NCBI GenBank assembly: GCA_030035585.1
Contig: CM057465.1
Coordinates: forward strand, 6,919,001 to 6,983,000
Direction of reading: 5' to 3'
DNA: 64,000 nucleotides
DNA from: Dugong dugon
Lineage: Eukaryota; Chordata; Mammalia; Sirenia; Dugongidae
Shown here: positions 11,492 through 22,392 of the stretch, piece by piece
Position numbering within the stretch: position 1 is the first letter of the stretch
Layout: each line of letters starts with the position of its first letter
The notes under the pieces: model-generated
Databases searched by the model: none
What the model saw: the letters and a program-made list of their open reading frames with translations, nothing else
What the model was told of the DNA's origin: nothing
Program-made: the position numbers and the translations under genes

Positions 11492-11655
11492 ACACTGCCA
11501 AAGTGTGGTCTGTGGACCAGCAGCATCAGCAAGGAGCTGGCTGGAAGTACAGAATCTCAGCCCCTCTTCCCAGATCTCGTGGAAAGATCTTGCATTTTTG
11601 CAAGATCCCTAGGTGATTCCTATGCACATTCAAGTTTGAGAAGCTGTTCAGTATC
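11492..11655 (+). mobile_element. MER5A-like hAT DNA transposon remnant
   Basis: AAAGTGTGGTCTGTGGACCA, then GCAGCATCAGC, and finally AGGTGATTCCTATGCACATT and AGTTTGAGAAGC follow the MER5A order. Short non-autonomous fossil. Confidence 0.75.
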
Positions 11656-13190
11656 TCAGACAGTGCTTTGAGTATATAAATAACTTCTCAAAAACCATCT
11701 GTTGAACTGATAAATGATAAAGAATTTAATAGTAGCCAGAAGCGTTAGTGATTCCTAGCACATTGCCTGCCATACAGTTAACCCTCAGCACGTGTTTACG
11801 GAATGAATGATTGAATACGTAAATTCTCATTCTTACTGCTTATCTGTAGCTGAGCAGACTTCAGACATTTTTCATTAGAATTAGAACCAGACAGGAGAGG
11901 GTGGTGACAGCGGTGAGCATCTTCTTGGCAACTATTTCTTCATCAAGACGGATTTCTGGATTGCTTCCGGGTTTAACTGGGGTAAACGGTCTGCAGAAAT
12001 CTGCCTGTCAGTAAACAGAAGTTTGTGCAAAGGAGTGGGGAGAACAGACCTATAGCAAGTGCACAAAGTAATTTCCACCTGTAAAAGAAAACAGAATTAG
12101 AGAGGGTGGGTCATTTCCTTCCGTTGAATGTTGTGGGCTGGATTAGAGGAGCTGGGAGAGGGAACTTCAAAACAAATGTGTGCCCAGACAGGTGCCACGG
12201 ATTGCCAACACTTAGTTTGGTGCTATGCCAGTTTGGTGCGCACATACCTACCAGCTGTGTGGGCTGCTCTGGGTGACACTGATGTGTCTTTGGGGATTTT
12301 TGTGACCCAGGACCCTTCCTCCTGCCCAGTTTGCATCATAGTCATTGTGTTTGCTGTGCTTTTTCCTGAAAACCATGTTCTTTGGGAGTAGTTTGTGTTG
12401 GCAGTGATATTGTACATGGGGGAGGCGGGCGCTGAGATATTTTGCTTATCTCTCTCCCCACAGTACTTGGGATTATGTGCAATGCAAAAATATCATTGAT
12501 GGTCCCCTACCTTTGTGGTTTTAGGAAGTCACTTCACCTCTATGAACCCTGGACTTGAGTTTTCTGATATGTAAAATAAGAGTGGGGATTGGAACCAGTG
12601 ATTTCTAAGGTTCCAGCTCTAAAGTCTAAGTTACTGCCTAGATTTTATGGGGGAATTCACTTCCTCTACTGCTCCAACAAGTTCCTGGAAGCCAGATAGA
12701 CAGCAGCATAATTACTCAAGAAATTGAAAAAAAGTAATTTCCTTGCTTGAATCTTGGAACTACTTTTCTTCCCTTCTACTTGCATCTGAGAGGCATGGCT
12801 ATGACCTAAAATGGTATTCATCCATCCGGTCATCTCTCCATCTGTCTATCCCATCCATCATCATCCATCCATCCATCCATCCATCCATCCATCTATCCAT
12901 CCATCCAGACTCACATAGCCAATGTCAGTTGTTTGTCTACACCTGGATGATCTCAGGGACTCAAATTTACTATGTTGTAGCTCAACCAGCTTGCCTCCTC
13001 CACCACAAGCCTGTTCTCTGTCTTGCTATTTTGGTTAATGACTTGGAAGTCATCAGAGACTTTTCCTCTCCCTGTTCCTTCACATCCAACGAGCCACCAA
13101 TTCTGTCCTCTCCACCTCTATTTCTTTAGTCTGGCCCTTCCTCCTGATCTCCGCTGTAACTGCCCTTGTCACATCCTTGTCATTTTTACT
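11656..13190. other. Mostly unique DNA with L2, MIR and a CATC repeat
   Basis: An L2 3' end (+) lies at about 11735-11815 (CAGCACGTGTTTACGGAATG). A MIR-like segment (+) is at 12505-12610 (AAGTCACTTCACCTCTATGA). A pure CATC tetranucleotide tract occupies 12860-12906. I see no exon. Confidence 0.6.
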
Positions 13191-13194
13191 TTCA

Positions 13195-13300
13195 TCTACT
13201 CATTCATTTGTTCAACAAATACTAGTGCCTGTCAGGTGATAGGCACTGTGCCAGGTACTAGAAATTCAGTGGTATATGGAGCTTGCAGTCCCCTGGGCTA
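13195..13300 (-). mobile_element. L2 3' end
   Basis: CATTCATTTGTTCAACAAAT followed by GATAGGCACTGTGCCAGGTA is the reverse complement of the L2 3' terminus. Confidence 0.75.
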
Positions 13301-13687
13301 TTATAATAGCTTTCTAATCCTCCCTGCCTCCAGGCTCACATCCTCCAAACTACGAAAAGAGAGTGATCTTTCCAAAATTATAATGAGTTACTCATTCTCC
13401 TTTTAAAATCTCTCGTTGACTCATCATGGGACCTTGAAAAAGCTCCTTCTCATTTATGGCTCATCTAATATTGGGAACAGAAATTTTTCTTGGCCAGTAT
13501 CAGTACACATTTGTGGCATTATTCCCTTCCAATCACATTATTCCCATTGGCCATCGAGAAATGCATCCTAGAGCTGTTTTGCCAGGGATCCCTGATTGAA
13601 AGGGCCTCCTTCAAACATTTCTCCAACCTCTGTTAGAGATGAAGAGTTTGTTATTCAGTTTATAAAACCTCCCTTGGTTTTATATGA

Positions 13688-13811
13688 AGGTCCCTGAGTG
13701 GTTGAAACAGTTTTCGCCCATCTACTAACCTAAAGGTTGCTGGTTCGAACCCACCCAGTGGCACTGTGGAAGAAAGGCCTAGCAGTCTGCTTCCATTAAG
13801 ATTATAGCCAA
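13688..13811 (+). mobile_element. AfroSINE form B/C head, interrupted by L1
   Basis: GTCCCTGAGTGGTTGAAACA begins a tRNA-like head with the B-box-like GGTTGCTGGTTCGAACCC. The middle block reaches AAGATTATAGCCAA, which is the target-site duplication of the following L1 insertion and reappears at 14363. Confidence 0.8.
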
Positions 13812-14362
13812 CCCTGAGAGTATGGCCCCCGGGCACCCTTTCATCTCAGTGGTGAAGTCACTCCCGAGGTTCACTGTTCAGCCCGGGATTGGACAGCCCC
13901 ATAAAACAAAATGGGACTAATGCGGCTCAGCAGTCCAGGGACAAGGACTAGAAGGCAGAACAGGACAGGAAAGCTGGTGATAGGGAACCCAAGGTTGAGT
14001 AAGGACAGTGTTGACATGTAGTGGGGTTCTTAACCATTGTCATAAGGCAATATGTGTACTGTTTAATGAGAAACTGTTTTGTTCTGTAGAGCTTCATCTG
14101 AAGTGAGAATAACAGCACAACTCGACGTCACTGAATTGTACATGTAGAAATTTTTGAAATGATGTATCTTTGGCTACCTATATTTTCACCAAAAAAAAAA
14201 AAAAAAAAAAAAAAGGTCCTCCAAGGCCGAGAAGGCAGTGTGTTGATGTGTCATGGAATTGTTAACCAATGTCATAAAACAATATGTGTACTGACTGTTT
14301 AATGAGAAAATATTTGCTCTGTAAACCTTCACCTAAAGTACAATAAAAAAAAAATTTAAAAA
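13812..14362 (+). mobile_element. L1 insertion consisting only of 3' UTR, with 14 bp target duplication
   Basis: The element is bounded by a perfect 14 bp repeat, AAGATTATAGCCAA, at 13798-13811 and 14363-14376. It begins inside the 3' UTR (CCCTGAGAGTATGG) and ends in an A-rich tail at 14344-14362 after an AATAAA at 14342. A second A run of about 24 lies inside it at 14191-14214, and the text before and after that run is related (see findings). Confidence 0.9.
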
Positions 14363-14379
14363 AAGATTATAGCCAAGAC

Positions 14380-14925
14380 ATAACATGGTTTATAAAGAAA
14401 ATGTTCTATCTACATTCTACCTTTATGAGTAGCTTCAGGGCTCTTAAAAGCCTATGAGCGGCCATCTAAGATACTCCACTGGTCTTACCCCTTCAGGAGC
14501 AAGGGAGAATGAAGAAAACTAAAGACACAATGGAAAGATTAGTCCAAAGGACTAATGGACCACAACTACCACAGCCTCCAATAGACTGAGTCCAGTACAA
14601 CTAGACGGTGCCCGGCTACCACCACTGACTGCTCTGACAGGGATCACAATAGAGGGTCCCGGACACAGCTGGAGAAAAATGTAGAACAAAATTCTAACTC
14701 ATAAAAAAAGACCAGATTTACCGGCCTGAGAGAGACTGGAGAAACTCTGAGAGTGTGGTCCTCAGATACCCTTTTAGCTCAGTAATGAAGTCACTCCTGA
14801 GATTCACCATTTAGCCAAAGATTAGATGAGCCCATAAAACAAAATGAGACTAAAGAGGTACACCAGCCCAGGGGCAAGGACTAGAAGGCAGGAGGGGACA
14901 GGAAAGGTCAAGAAGAGAGAGTGTG
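14380..14925 (+). mobile_element. L1 3' UTR, upstream portion
   Basis: Contains blocks such as GATTAGTCCAAAGGACTAAT and AACTAGACGGTGCCCGGCTA that recur in diverged form at 18880-18970, and the segment 14750-14925 overlaps in content with 13812-13970. It stops abruptly where an RTE fragment begins. Confidence 0.75.
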
Positions 14926-15350
14926 GTCTTTGATCTTCATCAGTAAGTGCTTCAAGACCTCTTCACTTTCAGCAAGCAAGGTTGTGTCATCTGCATATCG
15001 CAGGTTGTTAATGAGTCTTCCTCCAATCTTGATGCTGTGTTCTTCTGCATATAGTCCAGCTTCTTGGATTATTTGCTCAACATACAGATTGAATAGGTAT
15101 GGTAAAATGTTACAACTCTGATGCACACCTTTCCTGACTTTAAACCGCGTGGTATCCCCTTGTTCTGTTCGAATGACTGCCTCTTGATCTATGTACAGGT
15201 TCCTCATGAGCACAATGAAGTGTTCTGACATTCCCATTCTTCGCAATGTTATCCATGATTTGTTATGATCCACACAGCTGAATGCCTTTGCACAGTCAAT
15301 AAAACACAGGTAAACATCTTTCGGGTATCTTTGGCCACGTACGGTTCTGG
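14926..15350 (-). mobile_element. RTE LINE internal RT fragment
   Basis: The minus-strand frame at 15381-14908 encodes RT from the FIDCAKAF region through the GVHQSC... block to GRLINNLRYADDTTLLA, with the YADD motif intact. Neither the 5' nor the 3' end of the LINE is present. Confidence 0.85.
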
Positions 15351-15640
15351 TGATTAGGATACAGACATCTTTGGGGGCCATTATTCAGCTGACAACATCT
15401 TGGCACTTGTCCACACCTCCTATCCTGCATTTAACTCACCTGCTCATCCTTCTACATTCAGCTGGAGGCACCTCTTGCAGGAAGCCTTCCGTCTTCACCC
15501 AGGCTGGGCTAGACATTGCCGAGCCCTCCCATTCCACCACTTGCGGCCTCTGCCGTAATCACTGAGTTCCTTTTTGGCTTCCTACTCAGCCCACATACTC
15601 CTCTGGGTGGTGACCCTGTGCCTCACATAGTGAGTTGCCC
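15351..15640. other. Unassigned, possibly L2-derived
   Basis: GCAGGAAGCCTTCCGTCTTC and nearby text weakly resemble the L2 3' region in + orientation. Nothing else is recognised. Confidence 0.35.
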
Positions 15641-15642
15641 GT

Positions 15643-15850
15643 AAAAACCAGTTGCCGTCGAGTTGACTCCTACTCATGGTGGCCCCATGTGTGTCAGAGT
15701 AGAACTCTGCTCCATAGGGTTTTGAATAGGTGATTTATCAGGAGTAGATCACAAGGCCTTTTTTCCGAGGTACCTCTGGGTGAACTCAAACCACCAACCT
15801 TTTGGTTAGTAGCTGAGTGTACTAACTCTTTGCACCACCCAAGGACTCCG
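15643..15850 (-). mobile_element. AfroSINE form B, full length
   Basis: AAAACCAGTTGCCGTCGAGT at the left and TTTGCACCACCCAAGGACTC at the right mark its 3' and 5' ends. A second copy of the SINE end (15858-15884) follows immediately and is truncated. Confidence 0.9.
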
Positions 15851-15884
15851 AGTAGCCCATAAAAACCAGTTGCCATCGAGGCAG

Positions 15885-15957
15885 CACAATTGGAAGAGCA
15901 TAGTCAATATCACTTAAATGTGTAAGTAAAAAGTTTTGAAATGGTGTTTAAATAAAA

Positions 15958-15988
<31 letters not shown>

Positions 15989-16455
15989 AAACAAATGAGA
16001 CTAAAGAGGTACAATAGTCCACTGACAAGGTCCAGAAGACAGAAGGGGACAAGGAAGCCCCCTGGTGATAGGGAACACAAGGTGGAGTAAGGATATTCTT
16101 GATGTGCTGTGAGATTGTTAACCATTGTCATAGGGCAACATGTGTAGTAACTGTTAAATGAAAAACTATTTTTTCTGTAAGCCTTCATCTTAAGTGAGAA
16201 TAACAGCACAGTTGGAAGAGCGTAGTCAATGTCACTGAACTGTGCATGTAGAAATTTTTGAAACGGTGTATCTTTGGCCATCTGTAATTTTCATCAAAAA
16301 AAAAGGTTGAGAATTTAGAGGCTTAATACGTTGTGGGGTTGTTAACCAATGTCAAAAAACAACATGTGTACTACTATTTCATGAGAAACTATTTGCTCTG
16401 TAAGCTTTCACCTGAAGTACAATAAAATATATATTAAAAAAAAAAAAAAAAAAAA
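15885..16455 (+). mobile_element. Two tandem L1 3' UTR ends
   Basis: A short L1 3' UTR end (15885-15945) runs into an AAAT/AATA tail at 15946-15992. It is followed directly by a longer 3' UTR copy (15993-16455) ending in AATAAAATATATATT and poly(A). The longer copy has the same internal A-rich break (16296-16305) as the element at 13812. Confidence 0.8.
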
Positions 16456-16579
16456 ACAGTTGCCATCGAGTCGAATCAATGTTGGAAAGAGTGTTGACGT
16501 CAAATGAAGGGAAGTCCTACTTCTCCCCTTGGGGAGGATACTTTTAGGAAATCCGTTGCCCTGAAAAGTGGGGATACTT

Positions 16580-16950
16580 GTGGATATGTTGTTGCTGTGT
16601 GCCATTGAGCTGATTCCGACTCATAGTGACTCTATAGGACAAAGTAGAACTGCCCCAAAAGGGCTTCCTAGGAGCCCTAGTGGCACAGCAGTTAAGAACT
16701 GGGCTGCTAACCAAAAGGTCGTCAGTTGGAATCCACCAGCTGCTCCTTGGAAACCCCATGGGGCAGTTCTGCTCTATCCTGTAGTGTCACTATGAGAAGG
16801 CGTTGACTCAGTGGCAATGGGTTTTTGTTTTCTGGTAATCTTTATGGGAGCAGATTGCCAGGTCTTTCCTCCTGAGGAGCGACTGGTGTGTTTGAACCAC
16901 TGACCTTTCAGTTAGCAATAGAGTGTGTAACCATTGCGCCACCAGGGCCC
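16580..16950 (-). mobile_element. AfroSINE form C, split by another SINE
   Basis: 16580-16668 holds its 3' end (TGTGTGCCATTGAGCTGATT) and 16836-16950 its head (TTAACC-like to GCGCCACCAGGGCC). The gap is a form A SINE in the opposite orientation. Confidence 0.8.
16669..16835 (+). mobile_element. AfroSINE form A nested in form C
   Basis: Complete from GGAGCCCTAGTGGCACAGCA to GTGGCAATGGGTTTTTG. Since it interrupts a form C copy, this form A copy is the younger of the two. Confidence 0.9.
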
Positions 16951-18455
16951 CTTCATGTGAATATAATTGGACCTATAACCGGTCTTTCAGCCTTGGTGGA
17001 CCACAGGGGCACCTGCCTCGTGGGAGTTCGCATTTGAGAGCTGTCCAGCTCCATGGCCTCTCTGAGGGTGTGAGCAGTCCCAGGCAAATATTTTTGCAGG
17101 CCCCTCTCTAAAGAAACAGTTGATTAAACGATGTATTACGAAATTCAGGGCTGGTGTGCGGTATAGCGGGTTACTGATGAAGACATAGAATGATGGGCAG
17201 GGAGAGTTGCTTACATATTTGTGTTTTGTCCACTCAGTGCACAAGAAGATCCTTCACAGTGTCAGGGCATCCCTTTTCCCATTCAGGTCTTCTTGTTCCT
17301 AATTGTCAAAGGCACATTCCTGGCTAATTTTGTGTTTCCCACAGTGAGGAAAAGGTAGCAGCACTATGATTACTCACAAGGCCACTTCTCTTTGGAACCT
17401 GTTAGCTTTGAAACAGTACAGACCTTCCTGCCCTTGCAGGTCCCTAATGGCATTTATTTAATGCTGGTTCCATCATGACTCATGATGTTGCATTAGCTAT
17501 CATGCCTTCCTTGAATCCTGGCTCCAGTGACCGCCTCCAATGACCCTCCCAAAGGTGGTTACTGTGCTTCAACAGTGATGACCACAACTGAAGTCTTGCC
17601 CAGAGTATGCAAAATAAAGTGAATAATTAGTCTTCCAGTCATGTTAAGCTTGCCATTCTGAATTTCATAGTATGAATTTAGAGCAATGTATCTTTTGTCC
17701 ACATCTTCTCCTGTACGGTTTAGGCCACGATCTCTCAGTGTTGACTACACCCCTGTCATCCACACACTGCCACCAGTCAGGGGCACAGGTAACATGCTAG
17801 GGTGGAACAAGAAGAGGGTCCTGTTCACACAAGGAAGTTCTCCCATCCAGCATGGCTTACAGCTCAGCTGGAAGAGCATGATGTCAACGTATTGCTTAGA
17901 GGTGAGACAGGATGTTGATTGGAAGAGTGTGGAAAGACACAGTTCCATGTTGAGCCATGGTCTGGAAGCCCTGGGACAGGTAGGTGCCATGTGACCTGTG
18001 GCATGGAGCCTGCAGGATGGGTAGGTGATTACCTGGTAGGGGATGCACAGGCTAAAGGATGACTGCCACCACCTCGCCACCCTTGGGTGCTATAGATCAG
18101 AGGCAGCCTCAGGTGGAGTAAGCTCAGGCTCAAGGCCTGGGCCCACACACATGGGTCAACCTCACAGGTTGGCAGTAGACTGTCTGTCCCGAGTCCTGAA
18201 CTCGCCTTGCATCTAATGTGATTTATAGTCACTCAAAACCAACAAGTCAACACCTTCTGTCAGCCCATATCCTGTGGGTCCCAGGATGGTGTCATGGGCA
18301 TGAGGTTTGGGGTTCCTGAGCCATTTGGTCAACCTTACAGGCCAGGTAGAAGGTTGGAGTGTACCCAATATGGGAGCTGGGATCCACCCTGGATCCTATC
18401 TAGGATAAGGATATCCTAGCCAGATGGCACCACCATCCTGATCGGTTTTAGACAC
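16951..18455. other. No feature recognised
   Basis: About 1.5 kb of unique-looking DNA. Short overlapping frames at 17686-18080 lie on both strands with no domain or splice pattern. Confidence 0.6.
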
Positions 18456-19520
18456 AGGAAAGGTGTTATGAATTGAATCGTACCCCCTAAAATATGTATT
18501 GAATTCCTGGCTTCTGTACTTGTGGATGTGACTCTGTTTTGAAATAGGGTTTTTATGTTGTTGCGTTAATGAGGTCATACTAGAACAGGGTGGGTCCTAA
18601 ACCTAATCACTTCTGAGTTATATAAAGACCAGATTAGACACAGAGATAAGCAGACATGGGGGAAGACAAATACCATGTGAAGATCATCTACAAATCTAGG
18701 AATGCCAAAGAACCAAGGAACACCTGGGGCTACCAGTAAGGAAGGAATCAACACACCTGAGATCCTGATTTAGACTTTTAGCCTCCAGACCTGTGAGACA
18801 ATAAATGTCTGTTCTTCTAAGATGCAACTATTGGTCTCGTCTCATCAGGAGCAAAAGAGAAAAAAGGAACCCAAAGTGTCAGAGAAGAAACTAGTCTATA
18901 GGGCTAATAGCCTACATGAGCCACGGCCTCCACTACTCTGAGATCAGAAAAACTAGATGGTGCCCAGCTACTACTACTGACCATTCTGATCAAGATCACA
19001 ACAGATGGACCCTGACAGAATGGGAGATAAATGCAGAACAGAACTCAAATTCTTAAAAAGTCTATCAGTTGAGACTAGAGGACTCTCTGACTATCACCCT
19101 GAGGTACTATGTAAACCTTGAACTGAAGCTCTCCCCTGAGGTCCCATTTTAGTGAAATAACAGATTGGCACATAAAATAAAGGATATTACCCATGAGTGT
19201 GGTGCTCCATTAAAAAACTATATGATGCTAAAAGTTCATCAATTACTCTAAAGCAAAGATCAGAAAATAAGGGGGCAGGGAAACTAGAGTACTGGAAATG
19301 GAAGAACCAGAACACAGTTAAAGAGAATGTTGACACATTGTGAAAAATGTAACTAGTGTCACTGAAAAATTTGTGTAGAAATTGTCCAATGGGAAGCTAA
19401 TTTGCTGTGTAAACTTTCACCAAAAACACATTAAATATTACTATTATTATTTAAATGTCTCTTCTTTAAAGACACAAAATTGTGGTCTTTGTGTTACATC
19501 AGCATTAACAGACTAAGACG
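18456..19520 (+). mobile_element. MaLR-like solo LTR split by an L1 insertion
   Basis: The LTR runs 18465-18821 (GTTATGAATTGAATCGTACC to the AATAAATGTCTG signal region) and resumes at 19453-19520 (AAAATTGTGGTCTTTGTGTT). The L1 3' UTR between them is flanked by an imperfect 19 bp duplication (18803-18821 and 19453-19471). Confidence 0.75.
18822..19452 (+). mobile_element. L1 3' UTR insertion, diverged
   Basis: Shares the order of blocks with 14500-14925 and 13812-14362 (AACTAGATGGTGCCCAGCTA, then the GTTGACACATTGTG end) but with many substitutions and internal differences. It ends ACACATTAAATATT. Confidence 0.75.
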
Positions 19521-19607
19521 AGGGGTCTGAGAAAATGTGGATGAAGGCACTAGGAAGGGTAGGCCCCAGAGCCTGGGGCCCCATTTGTTAAGGGCTAAGG
19601 GGAGTAT

Positions 19608-19775
19608 GGAGCCCTGGTGGCACAGTGGTTAAGAACTTGGCTGCTAATCAAAAGGTCGGCAGTTCTAATCCACCAGCTGCTCCTTGGAAACCCTATAGGG
19701 CAGTTCTCCTCTGTTCTATAGGGTCGCTATGAGTTGGAATCGACTCGACAGCACTGGGTTTGTTTTTGTTTGTTT
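19608..19775 (+). mobile_element. AfroSINE form A, full length
   Basis: GGAGCCCTGGTGGCACAGTG to CGACTCGACAGCACTGGGTT, then a GTTT-rich tail. The flanks TAAGGGGAGTAT (19596-19607) and TAAGGGTAGTA (19779-19789) look like its target duplication. Confidence 0.9.
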
Positions 19776-20317
19776 GTTTTTTAAGGGTAGTACCAACTCC
19801 GGGCCTCAGTTTCCTTGTCTGTCACTCAGGAATAATAGCACAGGTACAGCTGAGAGTGGTGAGTGTGGTAAGACAGGCGTGCATGGTTCTGAGGGTGGGC
19901 TGTGGAGGGTGGCCAACATCACCCCAGAGGAGGTAACAGTAAAACTTGGTTCTGAAGGATCGATTGGGATTCATCACAAAATCTTCCTAAGAACTGGGGT
20001 CCACGAGGGCTCCGCCGTCATCTCAGTGCCGATGACATTAATCATCTGTTCCCCTAGAGGGTTTCGAGAGTCATAGACTTGTGAGTTGGAAGGACCTAGA
20101 GGCAGCCTCCCAGTTAAGGCAGGATTCCCCTTTGTGGGCCCTGAGGGGTTTGCTGAAGTCTCCCCTTCACCCCAGCCCAGGATTGGCCTCACAGGCATGT
20201 GACCCATCAGTCGAAAGTGCCATATGCTCAGAAGGGATTAATGGTCTGTTGCCGCCATCTTGAAATTCTTAATCAATTTTGAACAATGGACCCTGCGTTT
20301 TCACTTTGCACCAAACC

Positions 20318-20501
20318 AAAAACTAATCCTATTGTTGTCAAGTTGATTCTGACTCATGGCAACCCCATGTGTTACAGAGTAGAATTGCTCCATAGGATTT
20401 TCTAGGCTGTCATCTTTCTTTCACAGTGCCACTGGGTGGCTTTGAACCGCCAACCTTTTAGTTAATAGTCGAACGCAAATTGCTTGCACCAGCCAGGGGC
20501 C
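20318..20501 (-). mobile_element. AfroSINE form B/C, first of two at one site
   Basis: It lies between two perfect 18 bp copies of TTCACTTTGCACCAAACC (20300-20317 and 20502-20519). Confidence 0.85.
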
Positions 20502-20519
20502 TTCACTTTGCACCAAACC

Positions 20520-20717
20520 CAAACCTATTGCTGTGGAGTCGATTTTGACTTGTGGTGACTCCATGTGCTGCAGAATAAAACTGTGCTCCATACGGTTTTC
20601 AAGTCTGTGACCTTTTAGAAGCAATCGCCAGGCCTTCCTTCTGAGGTGCCTATGGGTGGGTTTGAACCGCCAGCCTTTGTAGTCAAGCACTTACCCATTT
20701 GCACCATTTGGGCACTT
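20520..20717 (-). mobile_element. AfroSINE form B, second of two at one site
   Basis: Follows directly after the right-hand repeat of the previous SINE and is itself followed by CTTCACTTTCC at 20717-20730, so it used the same target. Head and tail are both present. Confidence 0.85.
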
Positions 20718-20719
20718 CT

Positions 20720-22392
20720 TCACTTTCCTCAGGGCCCAACAAACCATGTAGCTGCTCCTAGCCTAGGCTTAACCCCTTACCTCCAGCAAAGACACCTGCA
20801 AATGAACTCCATTGTTTCTTGGACATTTGACATAATTTTACTTAATATTTTGTTGTGTTTTTTGCCTAACCATTCAACCAGCATTATTTCTGCCCCTGGG
20901 AATGAAGTTTCTGGTGACAAAGAGTGTCCTTGTAACATGTTCTCTTTACTAAGAGAGGCAATATTGTCAATGGAGATTCAAACAGAGGCATCATATGAAT
21001 TAGGGAGTGATTACTCCCATTTAAAAGAAGCTCTCGTTTTTAGAAAAGGATCCCCCACAGAATTCCTTTAAATAGCCAGCTTTCCTAATGTATTTTTAAC
21101 GTACTTCAACATATTAAAAATTATTTGCACACAGTTTTCTGAGTTCTGTTCATTCAACTAGCGTTTGCTGAGCCACTGCTTAGTGCCAGCCCTGTGACGG
21201 CCCGGAAGTTCCATAGCTGGCAGGCACGTGGTCCCTCCTGGGAGAAATGCCCACGTAGGAGAGCAGTCACAGCACCATGCAGGGAGTGAGTGGGTCAGCA
21301 GGACCGTGAGCCCAGGCAGATCTGCAGCTCCCCGGAGCCCAAACCTTTCTCCAAGGCTGGGAGAGGCAGATGGGATCTGAAAGGCAACCCAGGATTGTGC
21401 CAGGAAGGATGGGGGGTACAGTTCTAGGGAGAAGGAGAATTGTCAAAGGCCCCAAGGTGTGAAAGTAGAGGGGACTTTAGGAAGAGGCTGTACTGGCGAA
21501 ACGGTTGTGCTGGGAGAGGAAAGGAAGGGCTTGGTTGGCTGCAGAGAGCAAGGGCTTTCATGCTAGTCTGAGGGGTGAGGCCGTCCCAGGGCTGTGGGGA
21601 GCAGGAATGTCACCCTCAGAGCTGTGGTTTTGGACGATGACCTTGGCGGCAGTAGGAAGACGGACCAGAGGCTTGCAGGCCTGTAATTGGCAGCTGGCTT
21701 CGAGGTGGCTGTGATAGTCCTGGAGAGCAGTGCCGGGTGGGGCCTGGATATAGCAGTGGCGCCAGAGTGAGAGGAGAACAGAGTCAGGGATCCTCTCTAA
21801 GGGGGCGCAGGACAGGGCACAGAAGGGATGGCCCTGGAGAGGGGAATTGAGAATAACTGGCCCATTTCTAACTGGGGCAGCAGGAAGAAGGAAGAAGAGC
21901 AAGCCTGGAAGAAGTAATGAACCTGGCAAAGTTCTGAGGCTCAGACACAGCCCCAGAGAGAAGGTGCGGCCCCTTAAAGGTTGGCTTCTCAATGTTCTGG
22001 AAGTTTCTAACGCGGTGAGGGGAGAAGCGACTCAGAGGAAAACAGTGAGAAAGGAGTTAAAGGTAGACCCATGTAAGCCTGTCCAGGAGGGAGAGAGATT
22101 AAGAATCAGGTGGACTGGAGGCGTGGGGGAGGCTCCAGGGCAGGGGGACATCTGGTTGGAACCTTTGGAGCCTCAAGGTTGGTCGGGAGTTAGATGTGAG
22201 CAGGGGGCGGGGCAAAAAGGCCCTTCAGACCCAGGGAAGACCATGGGCAGAAACCCAGAGAGAGGAATGTTTACAGCCTGGGAAGTACAAACAAACTCAG
22301 AGAGGGAGCACACATGGGGGAAGAGCAGGCCACGAAGATGGGGGAAGTGATTAAAATTTTGAGTGAAATAGTGTGGATTGCCAGACGGCAAG
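20720..22392. other. Unique DNA; weak L2 remnant
   Basis: A weak L2 3' end (-) lies near 21150-21200 (CATTCAACTAGCGTTTGCTG). The frames at 21505-22350 are short, overlap on both strands and show no domain. No gene is supported. Confidence 0.55.
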
